A DNA stretch of 64,000 nucleotides from positions 3,664,660 through 3,728,659 of the forward strand of contig NZ_CP007441.1 of assembly GCF_000590475.1 (NCBI RefSeq), written 5' to 3'. The notes beneath the pieces were generated by a model. That model was not told the origin of the DNA. It did no database searches and saw only the letters and a list, made by a program, of their open reading frames with translations. Of the stretch, positions 34,160 to 43,666 are shown one piece after another. The position numbers were made by a program, and so were the translations under genes. The DNA is from Stutzerimonas stutzeri. GTDB taxonomy: Bacteria > Pseudomonadota > Gammaproteobacteria > Pseudomonadales > Pseudomonadaceae. The first letter of the stretch is position 1, and each line of letters begins with the position of its first letter.

Positions 34160-37100
34160 TCAGTTGGGCTTCTCGAAGGGCTTGTCAAAGGTGATCTTGG
34201 GCGCCTGCCATGGCCCCTCGACCTTGTACTGAACGCTGGCAAAGCGGGCAACCTTGTCTCCCAACAGCTTATCCACGACGAACAAGGCGCCGCCGATTGC
34301 AGGCGCGCCGACGATCAGGGCCGCCAATGGCAGGTTGTTGCTGACTGGAAGCGTTACCAGCAGCGTGGCGTCAATCTGATCTTTAACCAGATCCAGTTGG
34401 CCATTCAACTCCAGATTGCTGGACGGCCCGACCACCGTCAGTGGCTGCGAAGTCACGTAGACGCCGTCCGTCGCGACCAGCTCAGTCTGGATGTGATCGT
34501 AGCTCAGACCCTTGCTGAACAGATCCGAGAAATCCAATCGCAGACGCCGGCCGATCGAGTCGAAATTGAGCAGACCGAAGACCCGCAGCGCCTGTGCGCT
34601 GCCATCCACTTCGCGCAGTTGGCCCTTGCGCAGCCGAGCATCGAGCCTGCCGGACAATCGGCTCAGGGCGAAGAATGCAGGAGAGCCGGGCCAGCTTCCG
34701 TCTACATCCAGACGGAAGTCCCTGCTGGTGGTCGAGGGCGCAAACCCCCAGCCCAGCAGCACATCGGCGACGTTTTCACCTTCCAGGCGCCCCTTGTACC
34801 AGCTCCGTGTGGCACCCCAGCCGCCGGAGCCGCCCAACTTCAAGCCTTTCAGATCCAGGGCGAGATCCGTGAATGCTACGCCATCCGTGCTCGGCCGCAT
34901 TTTCAACGACCCCGACCCCATCGGCTCATCGCCCCGAAGTACTTCGGCCACGGTGATATTCATCGCGGGCAAGCGCTTCGGATCGACGGCCGCCAGCGCA
35001 TCCTCTGGCTGCGTCTGGGGACTGTTCGGTACGTCTGCGGGAAGCCGCACACGCGACAGATCCACTGCGATGGGCTCGCCATCGGTATCCGGCAAACGTA
35101 CGGTTCCGGCCACCGTCTCGCTGTCCAGGCCAAGCAGCCAGCCCGAGGAAAGACGGCGCAACTCGACGGCGAGATTGTCGATATGCGTGCCGAATCCATC
35201 GAACGCGCCGATGTCGAGGTCGGCCTGGCGCAGCATCGTGTTCTTGCTCGCCTGATTCGTCGACGACTGGCCATAGGCTTCCAGCACCGCTTGCCATGCA
35301 GCCAGCTCGAGCTGCGGCAGCTTGCCTCGCACGTAGAGGCCCTGATCGGTGCGCAGATTCGCCGCGCCACCGCCCAACACTAGCTCACCGTCGCCTTCGG
35401 CCCAGTCGCCGCTCGGCACGATAAACGCCAGCGCTGCCAGCGTCCCATGTCGGAGCGTGTAGCGCTGTCGATCGCCACCAAAGGTCATTTGCAGCGTGGT
35501 GTCGCGCCGCTCCTCGGCCGTCTTGCCGAACGGTGCCGGAAGCGCCAGAGCGGTGCCCAGCAGGGAGGAATCGACTTGCAACTGGTTGTCGGTGCCGCTC
35601 AGGTTCAAACTCAGCCTGAACGGCAGCTCTCCAGAGGCGGGCAGCGGCTGTTCGATCTTCCTCCACGCCAGGAGTCGCTGCAGAGCCACGGTGCCCGACG
35701 CTTCGATCCGTGTGGACGGCTCGCCCGGCGCCCCATCGGCGAGGGCCTTGCCCTGTATGGGGCTGCCCAGCGCGCGGCCGCGGAACGCCTTGGAACTGAA
35801 CCCCCGCTCGCTGTCATAACGAAACTCGCCGCCCAACGCATCGAGCTGCAGGTCTGCCTGCCTGATGAACAGCGAAGCATCGGTACTGGAAAAATCGGCA
35901 ACCACCTGAGGTCGCCCGCCCTTGGCCAGCGGTATGTCCAGCTTGAGTGTCCCGCTCAATGGTCCCTCGCCGCGCCAACCTGCGAACAGCTCACTCGTGC
36001 CGATGGGCGCCACTTGCATCAGTGTCAGCGCATCGCGCAGATGGCCGTCTACTCGCCCTTCGACATTAAGCTGCAGTGCCTGAGCACCGGGAACATGCGG
36101 TATTTCAGCCGTAGCGTCATGTAACCGGCTGTCGAGCATCCGGCCCTCGGCAAGACGGACCCGCACGCCACTGTCCTCGATTAACACCTCACCACGGCCT
36201 TCTCGCAGGATTGGCCAGCCGGGCTGAAATGCGAGCTCGGCATCCCGCACCTTGAAATACAGGCTCAAGCTGCGCGAATTATCGTCGCCCCCCTTGCTTA
36301 TCGAGCCTTGGTACTCGAAGTACCCCTGTTCAACGGTGCCGCTGCGAATCGCCGTGTTCAACCATTCGCTTAGAGCCGGACTCAGCGCCGGCGAGCGTGT
36401 CGGCAGGTATTTCTCTGTGAAGCGGGCATCCCCGTCACGCATACCGACACGTAGATCCATGTAGTCCTCAGCCGCCGGATCGCGCATTAAACGGATCAGA
36501 AAATCGCCGGCTATTTGTCCCTCTTCGCCCTCGACCTGCAAGTAGGGCGAAGCGAGCGTGACGGCTTGGTCGTCGAGCTTCCAGCGCAGGCTGCCACGGG
36601 CACGATAGTAGTCCCAGGGCCGCGGAAACAGCTGAGCCAGATGAAGGCTGAAATCGCGGTTGTCGAAGCGCAGCTCACCGCCGGCGAGATTGCCCTGTAT
36701 CGCACCGCTGACGTTGCGCACGGCCGGCACCCAATGGTGCGCAGCGATGCTGACCTCCTCAAGATTGGCGGTGAATGCCAAACGCTCGACTCCGGGTGCC
36801 GCCGGACGATAGTCAAGCTGCAGGTTACGCAAGGTTCCGCTCGGAGCCAGCCCGAGCAGATATTCGTTTGCCAGTTCGGGCAGCGGCACCATGGCATGGG
36901 CCAGTGCCGCCACCGGGCCGACGGCGATGTGATCGGTTTGCAGACGCCAGCGATCCTCGGCGATGTTTTGCTGGATCACCACTGCGGTATCCCGCCAACG
37001 GTTTCCTGCGAACGTGAAGGCCAGACCATCAAATTGCAGTCGGTAGCCTTCGTCCGCTTGATCGACATAGGCGTTCACTGCCAGGTCTTCGATCTGGACC

Positions 37101-37966
37101 GGATCCCGCTGCGATCGGCCCGCGCGCAGCACCGGTACGTTCAGTCGAGCCACCGCACGGGCCAGCCCGTGCTCGCGCCAGTCGAGCCACACCTCACCGC
37201 CTGCCTGAAGCTGATCGAGCGCCCAGCTACCCGTCAGGCTCTCCGGCAACCAGGCCGCCCAGTCGCTCTGCGGCAGGCTGAGGTAGAGCTCGGCTTCACT
37301 GGCTTGCCAGTCATTGGCCTGCACTCGCCCCTGAGCATGCGTACTCAGCGGCTGGCCGTCCGGCAGCAGCAAGTGCCCGTCGAGGCGCAAACGCTCGCCA
37401 ACGGTATGCAGCTCGAGATTGGCATAGGTCAGGGTGACTGGCGCTTCGGCGTGCGCCTCGATCGTAATTTGGCTATCCAGCAGTCGCAGATATTGGATCT
37501 TCTGCAGCTCACCCAAGAGTTTCGGCACGTCGGTCGGCGCCTGATCGCCGCGCTCGGGTAGGCCACCGACGCGCCATCTGCCATTCGCGTCCTGGATCAG
37601 ATTCAAATGGACACCGATGAATTCCACCGTCTTCAACTGCAGCTGACGAGACAGAAGACTGGCGGCAACATCCGGCACCAGTGCCAGGCGATCCAGCCGC
37701 ATCGCCGTATCACCTTCGCCGAGAATCACGTCGTGGGCCAGCAACCGCGGCGAGAAGCCCTCCCAGCGACCTTCCAGACTGCCGAGCTCGATCGGCACGC
37801 TCAACAGTTCGCGCGCCTTGTCTTGGACTTCGAGGCGATACTCGGCGACCAGCGGCACCAGTTGCCGACCGAGGCTCACGTATAGCGCCAGGAGCATCAG
37901 TCCGATCGCACCCAGCCAGAGGCTGCGGCGCAGAAAGAGGAGAACAAATGAAAGGAGCCGACTCAT
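34160..37966 (-). CDS. YhdP family envelope protein (AsmA-like, bridge-type phospholipid transporter)
   Basis: This 1268-residue protein has one N-terminal membrane helix (about residues 12-35) followed by a very long periplasmic region with DUF3971 and a C-terminal AsmA-like domain (ELNGQLDLVKDQIDATLLV and VAGAPAIGG-type ALIVGAPAIGGALFVVDKLL). YhdP, TamB and YdbH are large beta-groove proteins implicated in moving phospholipid to the outer membrane. The ATG at 37966 precedes MSRLLSFVLLFLRRSLWLG; the frame runs 15 codons further up. A 372 bp inverted-repeat element separates it from rng. Confidence 0.92.
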   Translation of the reverse strand: MSRLLSFVLLFLRRSLWLGAIGLMLLALYVSLGRQLVPLVAEYRLEVQDKARELLSVPIELGSLEGRWEGFSPRLLAHDVILGEGDTAMRLDRLALVPDVAASLLSRQLQLKTVEFIGVHLNLIQDANGRWRVGGLPERGDQAPTDVPKLLGELQKIQYLRLLDSQITIEAHAEAPVTLTYANLELHTVGERLRLDGHLLLPDGQPLSTHAQGRVQANDWQASEAELYLSLPQSDWAAWLPESLTGSWALDQLQAGGEVWLDWREHGLARAVARLNVPVLRAGRSQRDPVQIEDLAVNAYVDQADEGYRLQFDGLAFTFAGNRWRDTAVVIQQNIAEDRWRLQTDHIAVGPVAALAHAMVPLPELANEYLLGLAPSGTLRNLQLDYRPAAPGVERLAFTANLEEVSIAAHHWVPAVRNVSGAIQGNLAGGELRFDNRDFSLHLAQLFPRPWDYYRARGSLRWKLDDQAVTLASPYLQVEGEEGQIAGDFLIRLMRDPAAEDYMDLRVGMRDGDARFTEKYLPTRSPALSPALSEWLNTAIRSGTVEQGYFEYQGSISKGGDDNSRSLSLYFKVRDAELAFQPGWPILREGRGEVLIEDSGVRVRLAEGRMLDSRLHDATAEIPHVPGAQALQLNVEGRVDGHLRDALTLMQVAPIGTSELFAGWRGEGPLSGTLKLDIPLAKGGRPQVVADFSSTDASLFIRQADLQLDALGGEFRYDSERGFSSKAFRGRALGSPIQGKALADGAPGEPSTRIEASGTVALQRLLAWRKIEQPLPASGELPFRLSLNLSGTDNQLQVDSSLLGTALALPAPFGKTAEERRDTTLQMTFGGDRQRYTLRHGTLAALAFIVPSGDWAEGDGELVLGGGAANLRTDQGLYVRGKLPQLELAAWQAVLEAYGQSSTNQASKNTMLRQADLDIGAFDGFGTHIDNLAVELRRLSSGWLLGLDSETVAGTVRLPDTDGEPIAVDLSRVRLPADVPNSPQTQPEDALAAVDPKRLPAMNITVAEVLRGDEPMGSGSLKMRPSTDGVAFTDLALDLKGLKLGGSGGWGATRSWYKGRLEGENVADVLLGWGFAPSTTSRDFRLDVDGSWPGSPAFFALSRLSGRLDARLRKGQLREVDGSAQALRVFGLLNFDSIGRRLRLDFSDLFSKGLSYDHIQTELVATDGVYVTSQPLTVVGPSSNLELNGQLDLVKDQIDATLLVTLPVSNNLPLAALIVGAPAIGGALFVVDKLLGDKVARFASVQYKVEGPWQAPKITFDKPFEKPN

Positions 37967-38011
37967 ACGGATACGCTCCGCACACCCGGGCCCGGATGGC
38001 TGGGCTTGCAT

Positions 38012-38383
38012 CTAGGGTCTGTTCCCGTTTCGTCGCGGCCGCGACGGAGCCGGTTATTGCGCGAGACAAGGCCGTGCTCGCTCCCGGCGGGCTTGCGGCA
38101 GTCACCCCATCCATGGAGATCGCACGAGTCGTGCAGTTTAGTCGTTCCAAATAAGCGACGAGAAACGCCGTATCGCACAAGAATCATCCTGCCCCGACGG
38201 GTCGCGCGGCAAATCTCGCCAGGCGGCGTTGCAGGACTTGGTAAGGGAGCGACCATTACCTGTGCCCCGCGCGATCCACATGGATGGGGTGAATGCAGCA
38301 GGCCCGCCGGGAGCGGGCGCTGCCTTGCCTGGCGAGATTTGGCGCAGCAACGCGGCTCGCAGCGAAACGGCAACAGTCCCTAG
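38012..38383. mobile_element. 372 bp inverted-repeat (MITE-like) element between rng and yhdP
   Basis: The ends are 21-base inverted repeats, CTAGGGTCTGTTCCCGTTTCG at left less its last base class, and its near complement at 38363-38383, matching at 19 of 21 positions; both tips read CTAG. A second inverted pair, 38079-38123 and 38271-38315, matches at about 40 of 45 positions (core CGCTCCCGGCGGGC and TCACCCCATCCATG). A third pair is at 38209-38224 and 38327-38342 (CAAATCTCGCCAGGC). No transposase frame is supported inside. It abuts the rng stop codon exactly. Clear target duplications were not found. Confidence 0.75.
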
Positions 38384-39841
38384 TCAGAGCAGCACCACGT
38401 CGTACTGCTCTTGCGAATACATGGTCTCCACCTGGAACTTGATCGAGCGACCGATGAAGCTCTCGAGATCGGCGACATTACCCGACTCCTCGTCGAGCAG
38501 CCGGTCAATGACCTTCTGATTCGCCAGTACGCGATAGCCTTCGGGCTGGTAGGCGCGGGCCTCGCGAAGGATTTCGCGGAAAATCTCGTAGCAGACAGTC
38601 TCCGGGGTCTTCATTTTGCCCCTGCCCTGGCAGCACATGCACGGCTCGCACAGCACCTGCTCGAGGCTTTCGCGGGTGCGCTTGCGGGTCATCTGTACCA
38701 GCCCCAGCTCGGTGATTCCGATGATATTGGTCTTGGCGTGATCACGCTCCAGCTGCTTCTCCAGCGTGCGCAAGACCTGGCGACGATGCTCTTCGTCCTC
38801 CATGTCGATAAAGTCGATGATGATGATTCCGCCAAGGTTGCGCAGCCGCAGCTGACGGGCAATGGCGGTGGCCGACTCGAGGTTGGTCTTGAAAATGGTT
38901 TCCTCGAGGGTGCGATGGCCCACGAACGCCCCGGTATTGACGTCGATGGTGGTCATCGCTTCGGCCGGGTCGATGATCAGATAGCCGCCGGACTTGAGCA
39001 TGACCTTGCGCTCAAGAGCCTTCTGAATCTCGTCCTCAACACTGTACAGATCGAAGATTGGCCGCTCGCCAGGGTAATGCTCGAGGTGCTCATTTAGCTC
39101 GGGCATCAGCTCACCGACGAACTGGCTGACCTTCTGGAAGTTTTCCCGCGAGTCGATGCGGATCTTCTCGATGCGCGGATTGACCAGATCCCGCAGGGTG
39201 CGCATGGCCAGCGACAGATCTTCATAGATGAGCGAGGGTGCGCCGGCAGTCTTCATCTGACCGTCGATCTGTTCCCACAGACGGCGCAGGTAGCGGATAT
39301 CCATGAGAATCTCATCGCTGCCGGCGCCTTCGGCTGCGGTTCGCAGAATGAAGCCACCGGTTTCCTTGATCCCTTCTGCTGCGATGCACTCAGCCACCAC
39401 CTGCTTGAGACGGTCGCGCTCGGCTTCGTCCTCGATGCGCAGGGAAATCCCCACGTGGCTGGTCTTGGGCATGTACACGAGGTAGCGCGAAGGTATCGAC
39501 AGCTGCGTGGTCAGCCGCGCGCCCTTGGTGCCGATCGGATCCTTGGTGACCTGTACGACCAACGCCTGCCCGTCATGCACCAACGCACTGATAGGTTCGA
39601 CGGCGTTGCCCTCACGGCTGGAGATCTCCGAGGCATGGATGAAGGCCGCACGCTCCAGGCCGATGTCGACGAAGGCCGCCTGCATACCGGGCAGCACCCT
39701 AACCACCTTGCCTTTGTAAATGTTGCCAACGATGCCGCGACGCTGAGTCCGCTCGACATGCACTTCCTGCAGGACACCGTTCTCCACCACCGCCACCCGC
39801 GACTCCATGGGGGTGATGTTCATCAGGATTTCTTCGCTCAT
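38384..39841 (-). CDS. rng: ribonuclease G
   Basis: RNase G matures the 5' end of 16S rRNA and decays some mRNAs. The 485-residue protein starts MSEEILMNITPMESRVAVVE. It has an N-terminal S1 domain (GNIYKGKVVRVLPGMQAAFV), the catalytic DNase-I-like region with TTIDVNTGAFVG and IIIIDFIDMEDEEHR, and a cysteine cluster CEPCMCCQGRG near residue 405, the zinc-link position. The ATG at 39841 is 23 codons inside the open frame. The order mreD-maf-rng-yhdP is standard in Pseudomonas. Confidence 0.96.
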   Translation of the reverse strand: MSEEILMNITPMESRVAVVENGVLQEVHVERTQRRGIVGNIYKGKVVRVLPGMQAAFVDIGLERAAFIHASEISSREGNAVEPISALVHDGQALVVQVTKDPIGTKGARLTTQLSIPSRYLVYMPKTSHVGISLRIEDEAERDRLKQVVAECIAAEGIKETGGFILRTAAEGAGSDEILMDIRYLRRLWEQIDGQMKTAGAPSLIYEDLSLAMRTLRDLVNPRIEKIRIDSRENFQKVSQFVGELMPELNEHLEHYPGERPIFDLYSVEDEIQKALERKVMLKSGGYLIIDPAEAMTTIDVNTGAFVGHRTLEETIFKTNLESATAIARQLRLRNLGGIIIIDFIDMEDEEHRRQVLRTLEKQLERDHAKTNIIGITELGLVQMTRKRTRESLEQVLCEPCMCCQGRGKMKTPETVCYEIFREILREARAYQPEGYRVLANQKVIDRLLDEESGNVADLESFIGRSIKFQVETMYSQEQYDVVLL

Positions 39842-39930
39842 TATTGTTCTCGGCCGATGGCGGTGGGTATAGCAGCCGAAGCTGACGAGTTGGCTCGATT
39901 CTAACGGCATAAGCCGCCAAGCCCCAGGCT

Positions 39931-40521
39931 CTATACCAAGCTTTTACACCAGTAACGGAGCCCATAGGCGTCGAGTAGTTGGGCCGTCTCACACAACGGC
40001 AGCCCGACCACTGCCGAATAACTGCCCTCCAGCGCGCTGACGAAGATCGCCCCCCAGCCCTGAATAGCGTAACTACCAGCCTTGTCCCGGGGCTCGCCGC
40101 TGGCCCAGTAAGCCTCGGCTTCGTCGAGCCGAATCGGTCGAAAGCGCACCCGGCTGGTGACCAGACGCACCACGCATCCCGACCTGTTGGCCAGTGCAAC
40201 GGCAGTCATTACCTGATGCTCGCGACCGGAAAGCGCCTGCAACATCGCCAGTGCATCCGCCTTGTCGGCGGGCTTGCCAAGAAGTTGCTGATCCAGCACG
40301 ACCGTGGTGTCTGCGCCCAGCACGCACGCGGAGTCATCGTCGATCAGCGACAGGCCCGCTAAGGCCTTCTCGCGTGCCAAACGCTGGACGTACGCGTCAG
40401 GCAATTCCGCGGCGCTCGGCGTTTCGTCGATGGATACCGTAAGAAGGGAGAATGGAACGCCGATCTGAGTCAGCAATTCACGGCGTCGTGGCGACGCGGA
40501 GGCGAGAAACAATGCGGGCAT
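39931..40521 (-). CDS. maf: Maf family nucleotide pyrophosphatase
   Basis: The 196-residue protein starts MPALFLASASPRRRELLTQIG, the Maf signature with the conserved SxxR motif, and contains VLGADTTVVLDQQLLGKP and DKAGSYAIQGWG. YhdE-type Maf proteins hydrolyse dTTP, UTP and modified nucleotides. The downstream part of the open frame upstream of this ATG does not belong. It lies between mreD and rng. Confidence 0.95.
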   Translation of the reverse strand: MPALFLASASPRRRELLTQIGVPFSLLTVSIDETPSAAELPDAYVQRLAREKALAGLSLIDDDSACVLGADTTVVLDQQLLGKPADKADALAMLQALSGREHQVMTAVALANRSGCVVRLVTSRVRFRPIRLDEAEAYWASGEPRDKAGSYAIQGWGAIFVSALEGSYSAVVGLPLCETAQLLDAYGLRYWCKSLV

Positions 40522-40605
40522 GCTGGCTCCTTGGGCAAAACGAGCGGAGCAGGTTCGCATATCCAGGCGGGCCCCGGAAGCAACTCGGCAGCCACCGGCA
40601 ACGGC

Positions 40606-41094
40606 TCAGTAGACGTTGAAGCGCCGCCGCGCCCATTGCAGGGCGACGAACATCCAAGGCCAGAGCAATGCACTGACCGGCACGGGGACGAGAAACAGCA
40701 GCGTTGGCGGGCGATTGCCTGTCAGCGTGTTGAGCCACAACTGCACCAACTGGCCGAGCCCCAGAATCACCAGCAGCACCAGGCTTTGCTGCAGCAGCGG
40801 AAACATCCGCAGACGCTGCTGCAGACTCAACACCAGAAAGGTGATCAGAATCAGCGGAAGGCCGTTCTGCCCCAGCAGCGTGCCGGACAGTACATCGAGC
40901 ATCAGTCCGAAGAAGAACGCCGTCGCCATCCCGCCACGATGGGGCAAGGTGATCGCCCAGTAGGCGATAACCATGCCGAGCCAGAGCGGACGTGCCAGCC
41001 CGAAGCGTTCGGGCATCGGCGCCACGCTGAGCAGCAGCGCCAGCAATAGCGACAGCCAGATGACCCAGCCATTGTTCAAGCGCCCGCTGATCAT
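40606..41094 (-). CDS. mreD: rod shape-determining protein MreD
   Basis: MreD is the polytopic membrane partner of MreC in the elongasome. The 162-residue protein has five to six hydrophobic segments, with the conserved SVAPMPERFGLARPLWLGMV near residue 25. The ATG overlaps the mreC stop in ATGA. Length is typical. Confidence 0.94.
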   Translation of the reverse strand: MISGRLNNGWVIWLSLLLALLLSVAPMPERFGLARPLWLGMVIAYWAITLPHRGGMATAFFFGLMLDVLSGTLLGQNGLPLILITFLVLSLQQRLRMFPLLQQSLVLLVILGLGQLVQLWLNTLTGNRPPTLLFLVPVPVSALLWPWMFVALQWARRRFNVY

Positions 41095-42071
41095 TGCCGA
41101 CTCTCATTATCCGGCGCCGCAGCGTCCGGCGCAGAGGTCGGCGTTTGTGGCTCAGCTGAAGCGTCAGGCCCAGGTGCCGCCTGCTCGGCGGCATCGCGGT
41201 CGGCTGACTCCTGAGCCTTCGCGGCCGCAGTGGCTCGCTCCTCCGGCGTCCTTGCATCGCTGAAGACCAGCAACAGATAGCGGCTGCGATTGAGCATGGC
41301 AGTGGGAATGGCGCGAACGATCAGGAAGGGTTGTCCGGAACCACGCACCACCTCGGTAACCTGTGCGACCGGATAACCGCTGGGAAAACGCTGCCCGAGC
41401 CCGGAGCTGACTAATAAATCGCCCTCTTTGATGTCGGCCGTCTCGGCGACATGGCGCAATTCGAGATAGTCAGGGCTGCCGGTGCCCACCGCTATCGCGC
41501 GTAAACCGTTGCGATTGACCTGCACCGGGATGCTATGGGTCACGTCCGTCAGCAGCAGCACCCGAGCAGCGTAGGGCATGACCTCGACGACCTGCCCCAT
41601 CAATCCACTGGCGTCGAGCACCGGCTGGCCGAGAAACACGCCGTCGCGCTCGCCCTTATCGATCAGGATGCGATGAGTGAAGGGGTTGGGATCCAGTCCG
41701 ATCAGCTCGCTGACGATCACCTTGTCGTCGACCAGGGCAGCGGAATTGAGCAGCTCGCGCAGACGCACATTCTGCTCGGTCAGCATCGCCAGCTTCTGCA
41801 GACGCCGCTGCATCAACAGCGCCTCGGCCTTGAGCTTCTCGTTCTCGGCCACCAGGCTGGTGCTGCTGCTGATCTGCTCGGTCGCCCGCTGCCAGGTCCG
41901 CACCGGCAGGTCGGCCAGCCAGTAAAAGGGCGTCAATACCAGCCCCATCTGGCTGCGCAAAGGCTTTAGCGTCTCGAAGCGTGCATCCACTACCATCAAC
42001 GCGACACAGAGCACGCAGAGCACCAGTAGGCGCACCCCGAGCAAAGGTCCTTTGGCGAATAGTGGTTTGAT
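41091..42071 (-). CDS. mreC: rod shape-determining protein MreC, probable ATC start
   Basis: MreC is a bitopic periplasmic protein that links MreB, PBP2 and RodA. The product has a membrane helix, a coiled coil (about 70-115) and the MreC beta domains (VIVSELIGLDPNPFTHRILIDKG without its edges, then GLMGQVVEVMPYAARVLLLTD). The C-terminal tail is Ala/Pro/Asp-rich. The first standard start is TTG at 42044 (317 residues). However, the frame is open for twelve codons upstream, nine of them encode IKPLFAKGP as at the start of homologues, and GAGGA lies seven bases before the ATC at 42071 (326 residues). No ATG, GTG or TTG exists between the in-frame TAG and that ATC. Confidence 0.9.
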   Translation of the reverse strand: MKPLFAKGPLLGVRLLVLCVLCVALMVVDARFETLKPLRSQMGLVLTPFYWLADLPVRTWQRATEQISSSTSLVAENEKLKAEALLMQRRLQKLAMLTEQNVRLRELLNSAALVDDKVIVSELIGLDPNPFTHRILIDKGERDGVFLGQPVLDASGLMGQVVEVMPYAARVLLLTDVTHSIPVQVNRNGLRAIAVGTGSPDYLELRHVAETADIKEGDLLVSSGLGQRFPSGYPVAQVTEVVRGSGQPFLIVRAIPTAMLNRSRYLLLVFSDARTPEERATAAAKAQESADRDAAEQAAPGPDASAEPQTPTSAPDAAAPDNESRQ

Positions 42072-42163
42072 GGGCGGGTCCTCGCAGCTGCAGGCTTCAA
42101 ACTAAACGCGACAAGCCGAGAGCAGAGCAGCCCCTGCTATCGGCTTGCGCTTGGAGCTTATCA

Positions 42164-42302
42164 GGCCGTTGAAAAACGTAGGCGAGGCAGGCAAGACGAG
42201 GCGACAACAGCCGAAGAAGCGCAGTTTAGGTTTCTAAATGAGCATTCTGAGGCTGTTTTCAACGAAGTATTTGCCAATGCAGCTAGTTTTTTAAACGGCT
42301 TG
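42164..42302. repeat. 139 bp inverted-repeat element between mreB and mreC
   Basis: The left end CAGGCCGTTGAAAAACGTAG (42164-42183) matches the complement of the right end (42283-42302) at 16 of 20 positions. A second, inner TTTTCAAC at 42256-42263 complements GTTGAAAA at the left end. The interior is rich in GGCGAGGCAGGCAAGACGAGG. No coding frame is supported. The mreB-mreC gap is 245 bases because of it. Confidence 0.65.
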
Positions 42303-42316
42303 CTAGCGCTTGTCAC

Positions 42317-43354
42317 TCACTCCGTGGACAACAGATCCATGGCATGACGGTCCATCATTTCCAGCGCTCGGCCACCACCACGCGCAACGCAGGTCAGCGG
42401 CTCTTCCGCCACGATGACTGGCAGGCCGGTCTCCTGTGCCAGCAGCTTGTCGAGGTCACGCAACAACGCGCCACCACCGGTCAGCACCAGACCGCGCTCG
42501 GCGATGTCCGACGCTAGTTCGGGGGGGGACTGCTCCAGCGCACTCTTGACCGCCTGGACGATAGTCGCCAGCGACTCCTGCAGCGCCTCGAGGACCTCGT
42601 TGGAATTGAGGGTGAAGCTGCGCGGCACGCCTTCGGCCAGGTTACGGCCGCGAACGTCGACTTCGCGCACATCGCTGCTCGGGAACGCGGTGCCGATTTC
42701 CTGCTTGATGCGTTCGGCGGTGGACTCACCGATCAGGCTGCCATAGTTGCGACGTACATAGGTGACGATGGACTCATCGAAGCGGTCGCCGCCAACACGC
42801 ACAGACTCGGCGTAAACCACCCCGTTGAGGGAAATCAGCGCGATCTCGGTAGTACCGCCGCCGATATCGACGACCATCGAGCCACGCGCTTCGTCGACCG
42901 GCAGCCCGGCGCCAATGGCCGCGGCCATCGGCTCTTCGATCAGAAAAACTTCCCGCGCACCAGCACCAAGCGCCGACTCACGAATGGCGCGACGCTCAAC
43001 TTGGGTCGATTTGCAGGGAACACAGATCAGGACGCGCGGGCTGGGCTGCAGGAAACTGTTCTCATGAACCTTGTTGATGAAGTACTGCAGCATCTTTTCA
43101 CAAACGCTGAAGTCGGCGATCACACCGTCTTTCATGGGCCGTATGGCGTTGATGTTGCCAGGGGTCCGGCCGAGCATGCGTTTGGCGTCGGTGCCCACCG
43201 CGACGACACTTTTCTGGTTGCCGTGCGAACGAATGGCAACCACTGAGGGCTCGTTCAGGACGATGCCGCGGTCGCGCACATAAATAAGGGTATTGGCAGT
43301 GCCCAGGTCGATCGACAAATCGCTGGAAAACATGCCACGCAGTTTTTTGAACAT
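42317..43354 (-). CDS. mreB: rod shape-determining protein MreB
   Basis: MreB is the bacterial actin that guides lateral wall synthesis. The 345-residue protein begins MFKKLRGMFSSDLSIDLGTA with phosphate-1 loop DLGTANTLIYV, then VVDIGGGTTEIALISL (phosphate 2) and LTGGGALLRDLD (adenosine motif). The ATG is seven codons inside the open frame. A candidate promoter lies upstream. It leads mreB-mreC-mreD. Confidence 0.97.
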   Translation of the reverse strand: MFKKLRGMFSSDLSIDLGTANTLIYVRDRGIVLNEPSVVAIRSHGNQKSVVAVGTDAKRMLGRTPGNINAIRPMKDGVIADFSVCEKMLQYFINKVHENSFLQPSPRVLICVPCKSTQVERRAIRESALGAGAREVFLIEEPMAAAIGAGLPVDEARGSMVVDIGGGTTEIALISLNGVVYAESVRVGGDRFDESIVTYVRRNYGSLIGESTAERIKQEIGTAFPSSDVREVDVRGRNLAEGVPRSFTLNSNEVLEALQESLATIVQAVKSALEQSPPELASDIAERGLVLTGGGALLRDLDKLLAQETGLPVIVAEEPLTCVARGGGRALEMMDRHAMDLLSTE

Positions 43355-43400
43355 GGGGAAAGGGCCCTGGGGCAAACGCGTGGGGAAAAAAGTGCCGCAA

Positions 43401-43429
43401 ACTCTAACAATGGTGCGAAGTTAGGGCAA
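43401..43429 (-). promoter_or_regulatory. candidate sigma-70 promoter of mreB
   Basis: On the minus strand TTGCCC (43424-43429) and TAGAGT (43401-43406) are separated by 17 bases; each hexamer matches four of six consensus positions. The mreB ATG lies 46 bases downstream. The rest of the 312-base mreB-gatC gap (43355-43666) shows no gene or clear repeat. Confidence 0.4.
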
Positions 43430-43666
43430 GGCGCTCGTAGGCGCTCGTCTGGACAGACGTGAGCCACTGCTCAAAAAATAACCAGGAGGAAAAGTCCGTC
43501 GGATGACCGGTAAGCCGCAGCCGTGCTACCGGCGAGCGCCGCAGACATGTAAGATTGACGGCTTTTCCGGGCTCGAATGCTCGCTGCTGCGGCTCGACCC
43601 TGCTGCTCTTGCGTCGGCCTTTGCCGACGGAAGGCGTACCGATTCGCTTCCCGCTGGAGAATCCCG

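Noticed and set aside
38006..38383. A 125-codon frame inside the 372 bp element
   Set aside because: The element is two inverted arms, the frame crosses both, and the product has no recognisable features.
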